A DNA stretch of 64,000 nucleotides from the NCBI RefSeq assembly GCF_003573695.1, contig NC_039360.1:61226815-61290814 (forward strand). The letters are read 5' to 3'. Source of the stretch: Papaver somniferum. Its lineage: Eukaryota > Streptophyta > Magnoliopsida > Ranunculales > Papaveraceae. The translations under genes and the position numbers were made by a program. The notes beneath the pieces are model-generated. The model had not been told where the DNA came from, searched no databases, and saw nothing but the letters and a program-made list of their open reading frames with translations. Positions 44,551 to 56,488 of this stretch are shown here, one piece after another. The number at the start of each line of letters is the position of its first letter. The stretch's first letter is position 1.

Positions 44551-46190
44551 GGTACGGTTTTCTCTATACCTAATGGGAACCAAAGCTTGAGGAAGGTATG
44601 TAACTAATCGAACATGAATATTTGATGGACTTATTTTTTTTTCTAGAACATGCCTAGTTCTACCTTAAGATAAGTCCATATCATATAAATGGTCAATTTA
44701 AATTATGACTATTGATCTCGTCCATTAAGAATTTTGGTCGTAATGTTATTATTTTTGTTTGTTCTATTGAATATGATATTGGCTATAGTTGAATGATGTT
44801 TTTTGTTCAATTGGTTGTACCAACTCAATTCAAATATATTTATTTGGGGTTTAGAATTACTTGAACACCATTAATATGTACATGATTTTTTCTTCCCAAA
44901 ATTTGAATGATCCGTGGAATGTAATCCACTTGCTCGCTATTAATATGTCTGTAGTTTCAGAAGATACATTCAAATAAAATCACATGTATTCCAATTTTTT
45001 GTGAAAGAACTCACAATTTTTTTTTATTTGAGTCAGAAAATTTTCACTTCTCTACTTCATCCATGATACTAACGAAATAGTATATTTGAAGTGTGACAAC
45101 AAGAGAATTACCTTTAGTAATCTACTCAACCTAAAGTAAGTGGTTGACATGTGTAGTGAATTCTCTTGGCTTATTGAGACAAAGAAATTTCTCAAATTAA
45201 GCTAAATGTAGCAAAAATTGGAAATGGAAAGAACCCCGAAGTAATAAGGGTTAGACGTAATGACTCATATAAAGCATGTGAAAAGGGACATATATCATGA
45301 GACAAAAATATTTTTTTCCCAGCAGTAATGACACCAAAGTATAGGTATCAATTGAACATGGGTTCAAATAAGATGTAATTCTAGCTCCCATCACAATAAA
45401 AGAGTTGGAAATGCACCTGGTCATAGGTGTTGGTATATACAATGTAATGTGTATGTGTATCATAGTAACAACCAATTTTCACATCAACTTTAATGGCAAC
45501 AAGAACTTTGCCTAGCCAATTCCCTATCTTATCGAGCGCAGTACTGCTCATTTATTTTTTCAAGATAGAACAAAGACGTCGCAAAATCTCTAAATGTACC
45601 AAGAGATAATCACACCTTGTTAAATTTCCAAGTTACCCATGCAAATGGATATCATGTGGAACATCAAAATGATGAGAATGTAACTGATTGCATCTTTTAT
45701 AGTCTCTAATATATTTGGAAGGAAATATATTTTAGATAAACTAATGAGTCAATCTAGTGCAATGTAATTCACTATAATATTTGGATTATTGAATCCATAT
45801 TGATTCCGACGATGAAATGTTGGAAACTGACTCATACAGGCTTTGGGAATAACCGTAAAAAAACATTGGTTATGACATGATGATTGTTTTTAAAGAACTC
45901 GTACAAACATCACTTTATTTGAGTGAACGAAAACGGGAAAAATATTGACATAATGCGAAGTGACGACATATCTCACAATAAGTGTTTTCTAAAATACTAG
46001 ATTAAAGTACAAAAGCATGTCACTCATCTTACAAAGTCTTTCTTTAGTAAGACATGATTGAGACCACCCTATTTTACTTAGATGCAAATGGAAAATAACT
46101 CATTATTCAAAGAAATAAAGTGTTGTTAGTGAACATATATCCATGCAGAATGCGGACCATTCAAGTAATTTATGGCTCTGGTGGATGATT
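44551..46190 (+). pseudogene. Presumed decayed gag region of copia element
   Basis: AT-rich with no open frame of note. Its place between the leader and the integrase remnant implies gag and protease, but I recognise no motif. Confidence 0.3.
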
Positions 46191-48400
46191 CGACGCGTTG
46201 AATAAATTACTACTCACAACAAACGATGCGTTTAATTTTTGTAGAACTCCTAGAACATTTCACAATCCAAAGTTCAAAGGATCACCACCCTTGTTAATGC
46301 TAGAGAATTTAACATCAAAACGATTTGATGAATATTGCATGTTTGATAGGCTCAATATAGAGCATCTTATACCCAATGGTCTCGCACATACTACCATCAA
46401 ATGTTACAGATGATGTCTAAGGAATAGGTTATGCGTACCGACCTACGTTTTATTTCTTTGGGGATATGCAATATTACACGCATCTTTACTTAATTCGTTT
46501 TAGAACCCAATATTAGTCAACCTTTTCTGCGTACCAGTTGGTTACTGGATTTAAGCCTGACATTCGTATTTTTATGCATATTTGGTTGCACTATTTATGT
46601 GCCATTGCGACTCCACATCGTACTATGATGAGTCTTCAAAACTATTAAGTAGTTATGCTGGAACTGAGTTCCCAACAATTATCCGCATTTTTAAAACCTT
46701 TGGCAGGATATCTTTTACCGCTAGATTTGCGGGTTGTCATTTTAATGAGACAGTCTTCCCGTCGTTAGGGGGAGATAAGAAAACATATTTTCTAAGGAAA
46801 CGACAGGAATTGTCGTGGTGTGTTCCCACTGTGTCTCATATTGATTCTTGTACTCCACAAATGTATATGTGAAGTGACAAAGAATAATCGATTTTTAGAA
46901 TGTACACTGATGTCGCTAAAGTGACAAGATCACACATACCAGCTGCAAATATTCCTGCAATGTTAGAAATCCTCAGTATGGGGTACACCATAGACTAAGA
47001 TGTTGCAACTACACTTGGTGGAAGTGTAGTTGAGGTCGTGGCTCCATAAAGGAAGATGGAGAGACCACCAGGTTCGATCAATGCTCACCTAGAAAGGAAG
47101 TAGATGAGGAAGGCACAACCTAATTTGTATTATTAATGAAATCATCTCATTTGATTGTCTCTGACTATGTCCATAAATCAATACTTGAGGATGCTCCGAA
47201 GTTCTAAATGATTCTAGAGAACAATGAAATCCTGACGGATTATGAGAATGCACATGAGTCAATGGAAGGATCATGCGTGCACAATGATGATATAATACAT
47301 AAATAGTTGCTCCAGAAGCAAAGCACAATGAGATCGAACCGTGCTTTATTTTGATTAATTTCAAATAAATAGCATATTTGGCCTACACAATCCAGGTAGA
47401 ACTTAGTTCTTTGGAAAATATACGGGTGTTTGGTGTGGTAGTGCTAACCAACCAAGTGTAAAGCGTATTGGACATACATAATTAATTTGTCATAAAGCAT
47501 AATGAGATTAAAGTAGTCTTAAAGTACAAAGACTCGCCTTGTGGCGCGAGGTTTCTCACAAAGCCCTGGAATTGTTTTCTTGTAATGAACGTTATAGAGT
47601 TCCGCTACTTAGTTAGATTAGTAATTTCAAAAGGACTTGAAATGCAGCATATGTATGTGGTTGTTACGTATCTCTGAAAGAATCAAGAGGTAGAATATAT
47701 TTACAAAAGTACTTGATATACTTTTGTTTCCAGAATCAAGTAACTCTAAACCACAGAGTGCGTTTACAATTAGATAGAACGTTCACTTATAGATTGAAGA
47801 AATCAGGCGGAAGTGGCATACCCGTCTAAGTGGCTATTTGATTTGGAGGGGATAGACAAATAAGTTATTTTTCTTGCGTATTCAAAAGAAAGTTCCTAAT
47901 TTGGAATTGTAGCTATTTATGTCGACGGTACAAACACGATGGGTACTCTTGATGTAATAAGAGACCTTAAAAGTTATTTAAAAATCCGAATTTGAGATGA
48001 AAAATCCAGGGAAAGCTCGACCGAGTACTGAGCTTGTGGGATATTATTCCACCAGTTTGCATATGTCTAAAATTTTCAGGCAATTTAACAAAGACATGCA
48101 TCATGATAGCACTCCCATGATTAGTCGAGGTTCAAATGTAAGTAAGTGACCATTTCGTCTAAAGGAAAATGACGAATATGTGTTGGGAGATGAAATTCCC
48201 ATATCTAAGTACAATAAACGCATTGTTGTACTTAGTATAATAATGTACTCGATTAAATTTTACATCCTCGGTGAACTTGTTAGCTAGATATAGCTCAGCG
48301 TCAATGAAACGTCAATGGAATGGTATAGTGAATGTAATCATGTACTTAAAAGTAACCATTGACATAAATTTGTATTATCCCTACAAAGACATTAAAAGGA
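46191..48400 (+). pseudogene. Decayed copia integrase, reverse transcriptase and RNase H
   Basis: The best-preserved stretch, 46582-46872, reads FTARFAGCHFNETVFPSLGG and RQELSWCVPTVSHIDS, characteristic of the integrase C-terminal linker in one plant copia group. VTRSHIPAAN follows at about 46920-46950. RT traces include an IYVDGTNTMGT-like remnant of the YVDD region (about 47915-47945) and a KRQWNG remnant of RNase H (about 48308-48325). Stops and frameshifts occur every 50-150 bases, so no protein can be made. Confidence 0.7.
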
Positions 48401-48649
48401 GTGCTAATGAAAGTGCAATCCAAAAGTTTTTGATTATGAAGGAACAATAATCTCTCCTCCAACGAAAGTAATCAGAGGGAGATATGGTAGATTATTTTAT
48501 AGGTTATTACCGATATTCAGTTTCGAAAAGTACATGAATAAAGGAACTGTGTGGAACAACTCTGAAAGTAATCAGGGGGGGATGCCGACATCAGGGGGAG
48601 GATCCAAGGATATGATGTCGACATATTTTACTTCGAAATTGAAGTCATG

Positions 48650-49520
48650 TTGTAATCTTTTTCCCTTCGATCGAGAATAGTTTTTCCCAAAGGGTTTTGT
48701 TACTCGACAAGGTTTTTAGCGAGAAAACACTAAAAACGTCAAGAATGTTGAACGTTGAAGACATAAAGATCGTCGTTGATATTACTGAAAATATCTGAAC
48801 CAAAGAAATGAAACGCGATAGTCTGTTAAGCAATGTAACTTCCAGAATCAACAACATGATCTTATAAACATTGAAGTCGCCAAAGTAAAGTGTGATAAAC
48901 TCCTTTTGACTGCATTAGACTAATGAAAATTGTCTGACATCAGGGGGAACATCTAATGGTTTGTTGAACCATTTTCCTTCACCGAGGTTGCTTTTTCCCA
49001 CAGGGTTTTGTTACTCGACAAGGTTTTTAATGAGACAACAACAAACACCGGGAATGTAATTTCCCATCTAAGGCTATTGTCTTTCCCACGAGGATTTTCT
49101 GCCTTAAGAGTTGTGAAGCAACTAGTCAATTTCAATGGAGCAAAGTGATCATGTGTAACGGATTACCTTTACTTGCATATGTTACGTTGTACTCTTTTCC
49201 CTTCGTCAAGGTTTTATCCCACTGGGTTTTCCTTGTCAAGGTTTTAATGAGGAAACATATACGAGTCCAACTATGTTCTAAGTTTGCTTAATATTGTACT
49301 CTTTTTCTTTAGTTCAGGTTTTGTCCCTCTGGGTTTCCCTGGCGAAGTTTTAACGAGGCAATTAACTTAGACTCGTCGATCTTTGAAAATCGTCTTGCAT
49401 GTGATGAACTACATGTAAAGTACGTGACAACATGTTAAGTACTACATGTGAAGAGTTTTACCAAGGTTTTATCCCACTGAGTTTTTCCTTGTCAAAGTTT
49501 TAATGATGCGGTTAATTTAG
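48650..49520. repeat. Repeated ACTCGACAAGGTTTTTA.CGAG units before 3' LTR
   Basis: A unit of the form TTTTCCC..(A/T)GGGTTTTGTTACTCGACA followed by AGGTTTTTAACGAG recurs near 48685, 48993, 49205, 49318 and 49470. Within each, the two halves (GGTTTT.TCCC and AAGGTTTTAATGAGG) resemble each other. Such repeats are usual between the coding region and polypurine tract in this copia group. Confidence 0.7.
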
Positions 49521-49624
49521 GCACAAGTCATCAAGAAGAGGACGACATTTGAAGAACTACATTCAAAGAACTATATGTGAAGTACTATGTATAAAGCTTT
49601 GTTATTGAACCGCACAAGGGGGAG

Positions 49625-49802
49625 TGTTATAGGGCATGTGGCCCATGGATGTGCGGTCCATTAGATAACTAGGTTTTCCCTTTCCTATATATAGAGAACA
49701 TTGTATGTATGTAATCTCTGATGCCTCTTTATCAATAAGAATTTCTTCTCCTTCTCCATCTCTATCTCTATCTCTTTCTTTAACCCAATTGATACTACAA
49801 AA
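49625..49802 (+). repeat. 3' LTR of short-LTR copia element
   Basis: Nearly identical to 43565-43736; the main difference is a longer CTATCT repeat near 49760. It is followed by CATTG. Confidence 0.85.
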
Positions 49803-49807
49803 CATTG

Positions 49808-49973
49808 TTGTTCTATGCTTAAGTTTTCAGTCTCTTTATTCCATTCATCCCTATTTTATTTGCTATGCTATCTCGTCGCTGGTTTACTGCGCAAATGACC
49901 CGTTCCTTGGTCAGGCTCAAACAACAACCACAATTTATTTATTTTTAATCACAGCTAGAACTAATTAGAGTTT
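49808..49973. other. Spacer between two copia elements
   Basis: 166 bases without features, presumably the older target of both insertions. Confidence 0.4.
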
Positions 49974-50185
49974 TGGTTAACTTAAGAAGAAGTAGACATA
50001 GATAGGTTAGCAGAAGAATACTACTTTTGATTATGTTCGTACACACACTTTTCATAAGAATTACAAAGTATATATACATGAACTTCCTTAAACTACAAGG
50101 TAAGAGTATTTCCTAACTAAACCTGATTTCCTAAAATAAAAATTGCGTGTGTCAAGCTACACACGTACCAGATGACGAGTTAACA
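49974..50185 (-). repeat. 3' LTR of minus-strand copia element (about 212 bp)
   Basis: On the minus strand it starts TGTTAACTCGTCATCTGG after the purine run GCGAGAGGG and ends GTTAACCA, so GTTAAC occurs at both ends. A TATA element GTATATATAC lies at about 50069-50078. The partner LTR lies beyond the right edge of the window, so the inner end is unconfirmed. Confidence 0.55.
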
Positions 50186-50219
50186 CCCTCTCGCAAGCGT
50201 AACGGGTTCTCTTGAACCG

Positions 50220-51030
50220 TTAGCTTGAATCGTAAAAGAGAAAACCGATCTGTAGAGAGTGGTTTTGTGAATATATCCGCGATTTGATCTTACTTGATAT
50301 AAAACGAACATCAAGAAGTTTGGAAGAAACCTGATCACGAACAAAATGATAGTCGATTTCTATATGCTTTGTCCGTGCATGAAATATAGGATTAACTGTG
50401 AGGTAAGTTGCACCAAGATTATCACACCATAACATAGGAGGAGAACGTGTAGATATACGAAGCTCCGAAATGAGTATCTAAATCCACATAATTTCAGCAG
50501 TAGCAATAGCAAGTCCTCGATATTCAGCTTCAGTACTAGAACGAGATACTGTTTTTCGTTTACGAGCACTCCAGGAGATAATATTTCCACCTAAATAAAC
50601 ACAATGTCCATTAGTAGAACGAAGATCATCAAGAGAACCATCCCAATCAGAATCAGTATATGCACTGAAAGATAATTGTAAATGCGGTGATGGTCGAAGG
50701 AGTATACCAAAGGTACTTGTACTCTTGAGATAACGAAGAATACGCTTAACTAAACCCCAGTGAAACTCGGTAGGAGCATGCATAAATTGACAAACTTTAT
50801 TAACAACATATGCAAGGTCTGGACGAGTAAACGTTAAATATTGCAATGCTCCAACAATACTACGGTATTCAGTAGCATCAGTTAATAAAGTGCTACGATC
50901 AGAAGAAATATCACCAGAAGTACTCAGTGGAGTGCTAATTGGTTTAACTCCATCCATTTTTGCTCGAATAAGAAGATCATGAGCATAACGTTGTTGAGAA
51001 ATAAATAAACCCGAAGAAGTATGAGTCGCC
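50220..51030 (-). pseudogene. Copia RNase H and end of RT, downstream half of split polyprotein
   Basis: Minus-strand frame from 51030 down: ATHTSSGLFISQQRYAHDLL, YRSIVGALQYLTFTRPDLAY, YTDSDWDGSLDDLRSTNG and SRSSTEAEYRGLA, the RT connection and RNase H of Ty1/copia. A frameshift near 50470 leads into [18 protein letters not shown] and [10 protein letters not shown]; a further frameshift follows ISSK near 50290. The upstream half of the same polyprotein is at 62337-64000. The first 70 codons of the 51248-50478 open frame are Athila LTR sequence, not copia. Confidence 0.85.
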
Positions 51031-52594
51031 TGATAAGTGCATAATTCATATGATTTTAGTATCCATTCCATAATTGTTTTAGCTATTATTCTTGCATATT
51101 TTCGTATTATTACTCTTGCTTTCTCTTGTTTGACTATATTAGGTGAATCATCCAAAAAGGAGCTACAAAGTGCTGAAAATAGATAGGAAGATAAGTATTC
51201 CAAGTATCCAAGTGCCAAAGTCCAAGAGAAGTGGAACAAAAGCGACAAAAAGGAGCAAAACGCTCATAATCAAGAGAAGGGCCAAATACCGATCTTAACT
51301 CATTCAAATTAAGGATTTATCATCACCATCTTGAAGAAATTGAAAGATAAAAAGAATTCAAAAAGAATGAGGTCATTCCGAGTTCGGATGAAGAAGTTGT
51401 GGCCAAAACAGTTTTCATTGAATATCGAAGACAGTGAAGTCCGCAAACTGAGTTTGCGAACCGAGTTCGCAGACTTATTTCCGAAAATTTCTGCTGGAAT
51501 TTGAAGTTTTCGGACTGGGTTCGCGAACTTATCAAATGGGAAACGTGTATTCACACCTTGGAATACCTAAGGGCACGTTTGGGAACGTTATTCCGTTATT
51601 TTGGGTCGGATTCTTGGACCAAACCCAATAGGTGAACGCCAAGCAATGTAAAACCTATAAAAAGGTATTAGGTTATGTGGAAGAAGAATATATCATATCA
51701 ATAGGTCACGAAATTTTTAGGGTTTGGAGAGGAGAAACATCACACGGAGCGATTATCAATTGTAACGTTATCTCTTATTTTTCTCATATGTATATCATGG
51801 ATGTTTCTACATCCATGAGTAGCTAAACACCTATTGATTGAGGATGAATTCTAAGTTGTAAACAAGATTTGAGTTATTATATTAATCTACTTTGAAGTTC
51901 TTCATATGATATTATCGTTTGTTTATACTAATTAATATATATGATTGATTGATAGATTGTCTAGGTGGCCAACTGGATTGATTTGTTGATTCAATGTACT
52001 GCTAGTATTGAGTTAGGAGATAAGTAATCGTCGAATAACCTTTACACAAGTAGAGAACACGAAACCTTGCAGAGGGATTCTGTGGAGCGATTGTGTGTAT
52101 AAACAACACTAAAAAGTGGACCTTGAGCTAAGAGTCTAACTATTAGGATCAACCTATAAATTCACAAAAGATAGAGCATTCGACCTAATTACACCTTGAG
52201 TGAGCCACTACTAGGTGGTTAGACGAATATAATCTGGTATTAAAGAGCTTCCGTACTCAGTGATAAAAGGAATTTAGGGAACAACACTGAGCTAGATTTT
52301 ATTCCACGGTTGGTGATAATCTATGATTAACGACAAGTAGGAAAGTATAATAACTCATTGACGGTTTATATACGAAGAAGGATTCCTCGATCATATCTCT
52401 CTCTATTGATTACAATATAATTTTATTTGCTTTGATTATTTATTTTGTTCACAATCTAAAACAACCCCCCCCCTGTGACACTTTGACAACTAAAACTCAC
52501 TGCTCTTCGTGGGAACGATCCTTACTTCCATTATATTACCAGTTAATTGTGTGGAAATAATATTATTAATTTGATTGCACTCACGAACGCATCA
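51031..52594 (+). repeat. 5' LTR of Athila element (1564 bp)
   Basis: Bounded by the copia sequence on the left and the primer site on the right. It contains GTTCGCGAAC and TTTGCGAACC words at 51440-51530, shared with the SIRE LTRs. A 64-codon frame at 51632-51826 recurs in the other LTR but has no known motif. Confidence 0.9.
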
Positions 52595-52598
52595 AATT

Positions 52599-52616
52599 TT
52601 GGCGCCGCCGCCGGGG
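52599..52616 (+). promoter_or_regulatory. Primer-binding site of Athila element (tRNA-Asp-like)
   Basis: TTGGCGCCGCCGCCGGGG lies four bases after the LTR. It is close to the Athila-type tRNA-Asp complement TGGCGCCGTTGCCGGGG. Confidence 0.75.
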
Positions 52617-52873
52617 TGCAGTCGGTAGCTTTAGTTGTTATTTTTATTAGTTGTTATTTTTGTTTTTAGTTATTTATTTTATGTTTTTAATTTTTGTTTT
52701 CTATATTTTTGTTTCAAGTACTATATCTTTGGTGAATGCTCAAATAGGGCAGACCGAGTCCAATACGTCTTCGATCCGGCACTCAACTAAAGGACTTCAT
52801 TCGAGCGGTTAACACTCCGCTTCCTCCTTCTTCATCAAGTGAGTTCGCAGATTCGTACATAGACGAAGAAGCA

Positions 52874-55182
52874 ATGGGTGATCGTACACTCAAGGACCTA
52901 GCTTCTCACAAGCTCGACACACAACAATGATTTATCCAAACTAACTCAACCTTCGAGATCAAGCCGGGGTTGATTAGAGAGTTACCAAAGTTTCATGGCA
53001 TGGTGAACGAGGATCCAAACAAACATCTTATGGACTTCTATACTATAGTCATGGCCATGCTTCCACCGAAGACTAATGAGAATGGATCAATGTTGAAAGC
53101 TTTTCCGTTCTCTTTGGCGGGAAATGCTAAGGAATGGTTGTATTATTTGCCTTCCGGAAGCGTCACAACATGGAATGGGTTGAAGAAACTTTTCCTCGAG
53201 AGACATTTTCTCGCATCAAAGGCTACTCAACTTCGCAAGGAAATTTGTGGGATAAAGAAAAATGTGGGAGAGTCCTTGTATGAATGTTGGGACCGATACA
53301 AGAGATTGGTGGCAAGTTGTCCACACCATCAATTCAGTGATGTTATGATACTCCAATACTTCTACGAAGGTCTTCAACCAAGTGATAGATCTCTTCTTGA
53401 CACCGCTGGTGGTGGTGCACTAGTGAACAAGACGGTGGCTCAAGCTACCGAGTTGATTGAAAGTATAGCTGAAAACTCGCAACAATTCTACACAAGAGAT
53501 GAACCAATAGTTGGGCGAGTGCATGAAGTTAGTGATTCATCATCATATTTTGAACAAAGGATGGGGAGCATGGAAAGGGTAATGCAACGAATGGCAGCAG
53601 TGATCATTCCTACTTATGAAGAAGAGTCTGAACCGGTGAATGTTGTGTTCCCTAATCAGAGGCCTAGGTATGATCCATATTCTAATACTTACAATCCAGG
53701 TTGGAAAGATCACCCAAATTTCAGTTTTGCAAATCAGCAAGCTGCAGCTCCTAATCCTTATGGGCGACAAAGTGGTTTTCAACAACCACAACCTCCACCT
53801 CAGCCTCAACAACAGACTCAAAATTGTAGTTTAGAGGAGATGAAGAAAATGATGATGCAAAAGCAATATGCCAGTGCTCAGCGGAAAAATGCAATCCTGC
53901 AGAAACAAGATATGGCTATAAAGATTTGCAACTTCAAATGGGACAATTGTCTACAGATATGAATGAAATAAAAGCACAGAATTCGGCAAAGTTGCCATCA
54001 CAGCCTTTTGTGAATCCAGGATCGAATGTCAATGCTGTAACTCTAAGAATTGGGAAACAAACTGAAGAGCCACATCAACAAAAAGAGGTTAGTAATGACA
54101 TTGAAAAGGAATTAGAGGAGGAAACCGTCTCAAAGGAAAATCCAACCTCAACTGGCCAACCTAAGGACTCTGTTCCCACTTTTACCATACCACCTCCTTT
54201 CCCTAGTCGTTTTTCAAAGTCAAAGAAGCAAGCTCAAGACAAGGAGATCATGGATATTTTCAGCAAGATACACATCAACATTCCATTTATTGAGGCCATC
54301 AAAACCGTAACCAGGTATGCAAAGGTTTTGAAGGATTTGTGCACAAGGAAGGATAGGTTGATTGCTAATGAGATTACTCAGGTCGGCCAAAGTGCTACTT
54401 CTATGTTACTTAAGAAGACGCCTACAAAGTGTGAAGATCCTGGTGGCTTCACAGTTCCCGTTACCATTGGTAACCGACGATTTGTGCGTGCTTTGCTTGA
54501 TTTGGGAGCATCCATAAGTGTTATGTCAGCCGATGTTTATGATTCTTTGAATCTCAGACCTTTGAAAGAGGCAAAGATTACTATTCAATTGGCTAACAAG
54601 TCCAATATATACCCTAAGGGAGTCGTGGAGGACGTGTTAGTTCAAGTGAATCAGTTAATCTTTCTGGTTGATTTTTATATTGTGGATATGCACAATGGAG
54701 ATAATTGCTCATCTACTTTGTTACTTCTTGGGAGACCATTTATGAAGACTGCAAAGATGAAGATTGATGTCGATATTGGTGCACTCACTATGGAATTTGA
54801 TAAGGAGAACATACGGTTCAATATTTTTGAAACCATGCGCTATCCTAGCGATGTTCACTCAGCGTTCTCCATTGATGTTATCAGTTCGTTAGCGCAAAAA
54901 ATGTTTGATTTGAATGCTGAAGATGAACTTGGAGTTGTGCTAAGAAATAGCATTGATTTGAACGTTCACGGACAACCAAACCTGGACGTTAAGTTAGCCA
55001 AAGAGCTAGTGGAGATGTGTGGTGCTTTAACAGCACTACAAGAAGCAAAAACGGGTAATATTTCTTATATTTCTTTACCCATAAATAATGAGGTTCCTTT
55101 ACCTTCTATTGTGCAGGCACCGAAACTTGAATTAAAGCCACTTCCGGACCACCTAAAGTACGCGTACTTGGGTGATAAATAA
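52874..55182 (+). pseudogene. Athila gag and aspartic protease, broken
   Basis: The frame starts at or before ATG 52874 (MGDRTLKDLASHKLD) and is stopped by TGA near 52928. It continues as ELPKFHGMVNEDPNKHL, KEWLYYLPSGSVTTWNGLKK and QYFYEGLQPSDRSLLDTAGG, the retrotransposon gag domain. A one-base frameshift near 53915 passes to the next frame, with MGQLSTDMNEIKAQN. The protease follows with RFVRALLDLGASISVMS (catalytic Asp codon 54499-54501; DLGAS is the Athila form of DTG/S) and LLLGRPFMKTAKMKIDV. It ends TAA at 55180-55182. Gag would form particles and the protease mature them; two lesions block this. Confidence 0.88.
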
Positions 55183-56480
55183 GAACTTCCGGTGATCATT
55201 GCAAAGAACCTCGCCCCAATACAAGAATAACGTCTCCTTAGGGTTCTGAAAGAGCACAAAACGGCTATTGGTTGGACCATTGCTGATATTAAAGGAATTA
55301 GTCCATCCATGTGCATGCATAGAATCCTAATGGAAGATTATTTTAAGCCAGTACGTGATGCTCAACGTAGGCTTAACCCCCCAATGATGGAGGTCGTGAA
55401 GAAAGAGATCCTCAAATTACTAAGTATGGGGGTGATTTACCCAATTTATGACAGCAAATGGGTTAGCCCAGTATAAGTGGTGCCTAAGAAATCAGGTGTC
55501 ACTGTTGTTAGAAATCAAGATGATGAACTTGTTTCTACAAGAGTTCAAACTGGATGGAGAGTGTGCATAGACTACAGAAAGCTTAATGCCGCAACCCAAA
55601 ATGATCACTTTCCTTTGCCTTTCATTGCTCAGATGTTAGATAGGTTAGCGAGACATTCATATTATTTCTTTTTGGACGGTTATTCAGGCTACAATCAGAT
55701 TGTTATTGCACCGGAGGATCAAGAGAAAACTACTTTCACTTGTCCTTTTGGTATGTTTGCCTATACACGGATGTCGTTTGGTCTTTGCAATGCGCCTGCC
55801 ACTTTTCAGAGGTGTATGGTATATTTTCTGACTATGTGGAGCGCATTATTGAGGTATTTATGGATGATTTTAGTGTTTATGGTGATTCATTTGATATTTT
55901 TTTACAAAACCTTGAACTTGTGCTTAAAAGATGCATAGACACTAATCTTGTTCTTAATTGGGAGAAATGTCACTTTATGGTAAACCATGGCATAGTGCTC
56001 GGTCACATCGTGTCCTCTCGAGGGATTGAAGTTGACAAAGAAAAGATAGATTTGATAAGAAACTTAAAATATCCCACTTCGGTGAGGGAAATTCGTTCTT
56101 TTCTTGGTCATGCAGGTTTCTACAGGCGGTTAATCAAGGATTTCTCCAAAATCTCAATGCCGATGTGCAAATTATTGCAAAAAGAGGTTATTTTTGACTT
56201 CAACAGGACGATGGGTGAGAGATAGGGGCTTGCGCGTCGTTATCAGTACTTGTTTTAGAGCGATATAACCTCCGATGCCTTTGATAAATTGAAAGAGTTG
56301 TTGACAACTGCACCAATTATCAAGTCACCGGATTGGAGTTACCATTTGAATTAATGTGTGATGCAAGTGACTATGCAGTTGGAGCCATTTTGGGTCAAAG
56401 AGTAGACAAGTTGTCTCATGTGAATTATTATGCATCTAGGACCCTAAACGATGCACAAATCAACTATTCTACCACCGAGA
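55183..56480 (+). pseudogene. Athila reverse transcriptase and RNase H start, broken
   Basis: After stops near 55230 and 55475 the frame 55477-55938 reads GWRVCIDYRKLNAATQNDHF, FFLDGYSGYNQIVIAPEDQE and FGLCNAPATFQRCM, classic Ty3 RT motifs. A frameshift near 55825 passes to VERIIEVFMDDFSVYGDSFD with the catalytic MDD at about 55859-55867. RSFLGHAGFYRRLIKDFSKI follows. RNase H starts near 56340 (ELMCDASDYAVGAILGQ) and a TAA at 56483-56485 interrupts INYSTTEK. At least four lesions. Confidence 0.88.
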
Positions 56481-56488
56481 AATAATTT

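Larger units (their letters stand above)
43565..49802 (+). mobile_element. Ty1/copia element with short LTRs, coding region decayed
   Basis: LTRs at 43565-43736 and 49625-49802, both TGTTATAGGGCATG...ACTACAAAA, are flanked by an exact 5-bp duplication CATTG (43560-43564 and 49803-49807). The 3' LTR is preceded by a polypurine tract CAAGGGGGAG, and the 5' LTR is followed by CGTTATCATGCACGAGC, the primer-site type used by a group of plant copia elements. The interior holds remnants of integrase, RT and RNase H in order, but all are riddled with stops. LTRs differ by only a few bases and one CTATCT microsatellite change. Confidence 0.85.

Noticed and set aside
44247..44607. Several overlapping ~100-codon open frames on both strands
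   Set aside because: They overlap the same minisatellite and arise from its base composition; no motifs.
49695..49800. CTATCT/TCTCTCT microsatellite as a separate feature
   Set aside because: It is part of the copia LTR and differs only in length between the two LTRs.
51031..51248. N-terminal part of a minus-strand frame joined to copia RNase H
   Set aside because: These ~70 codons are Athila LTR sequence read through by chance; the copia homology begins at 51030.
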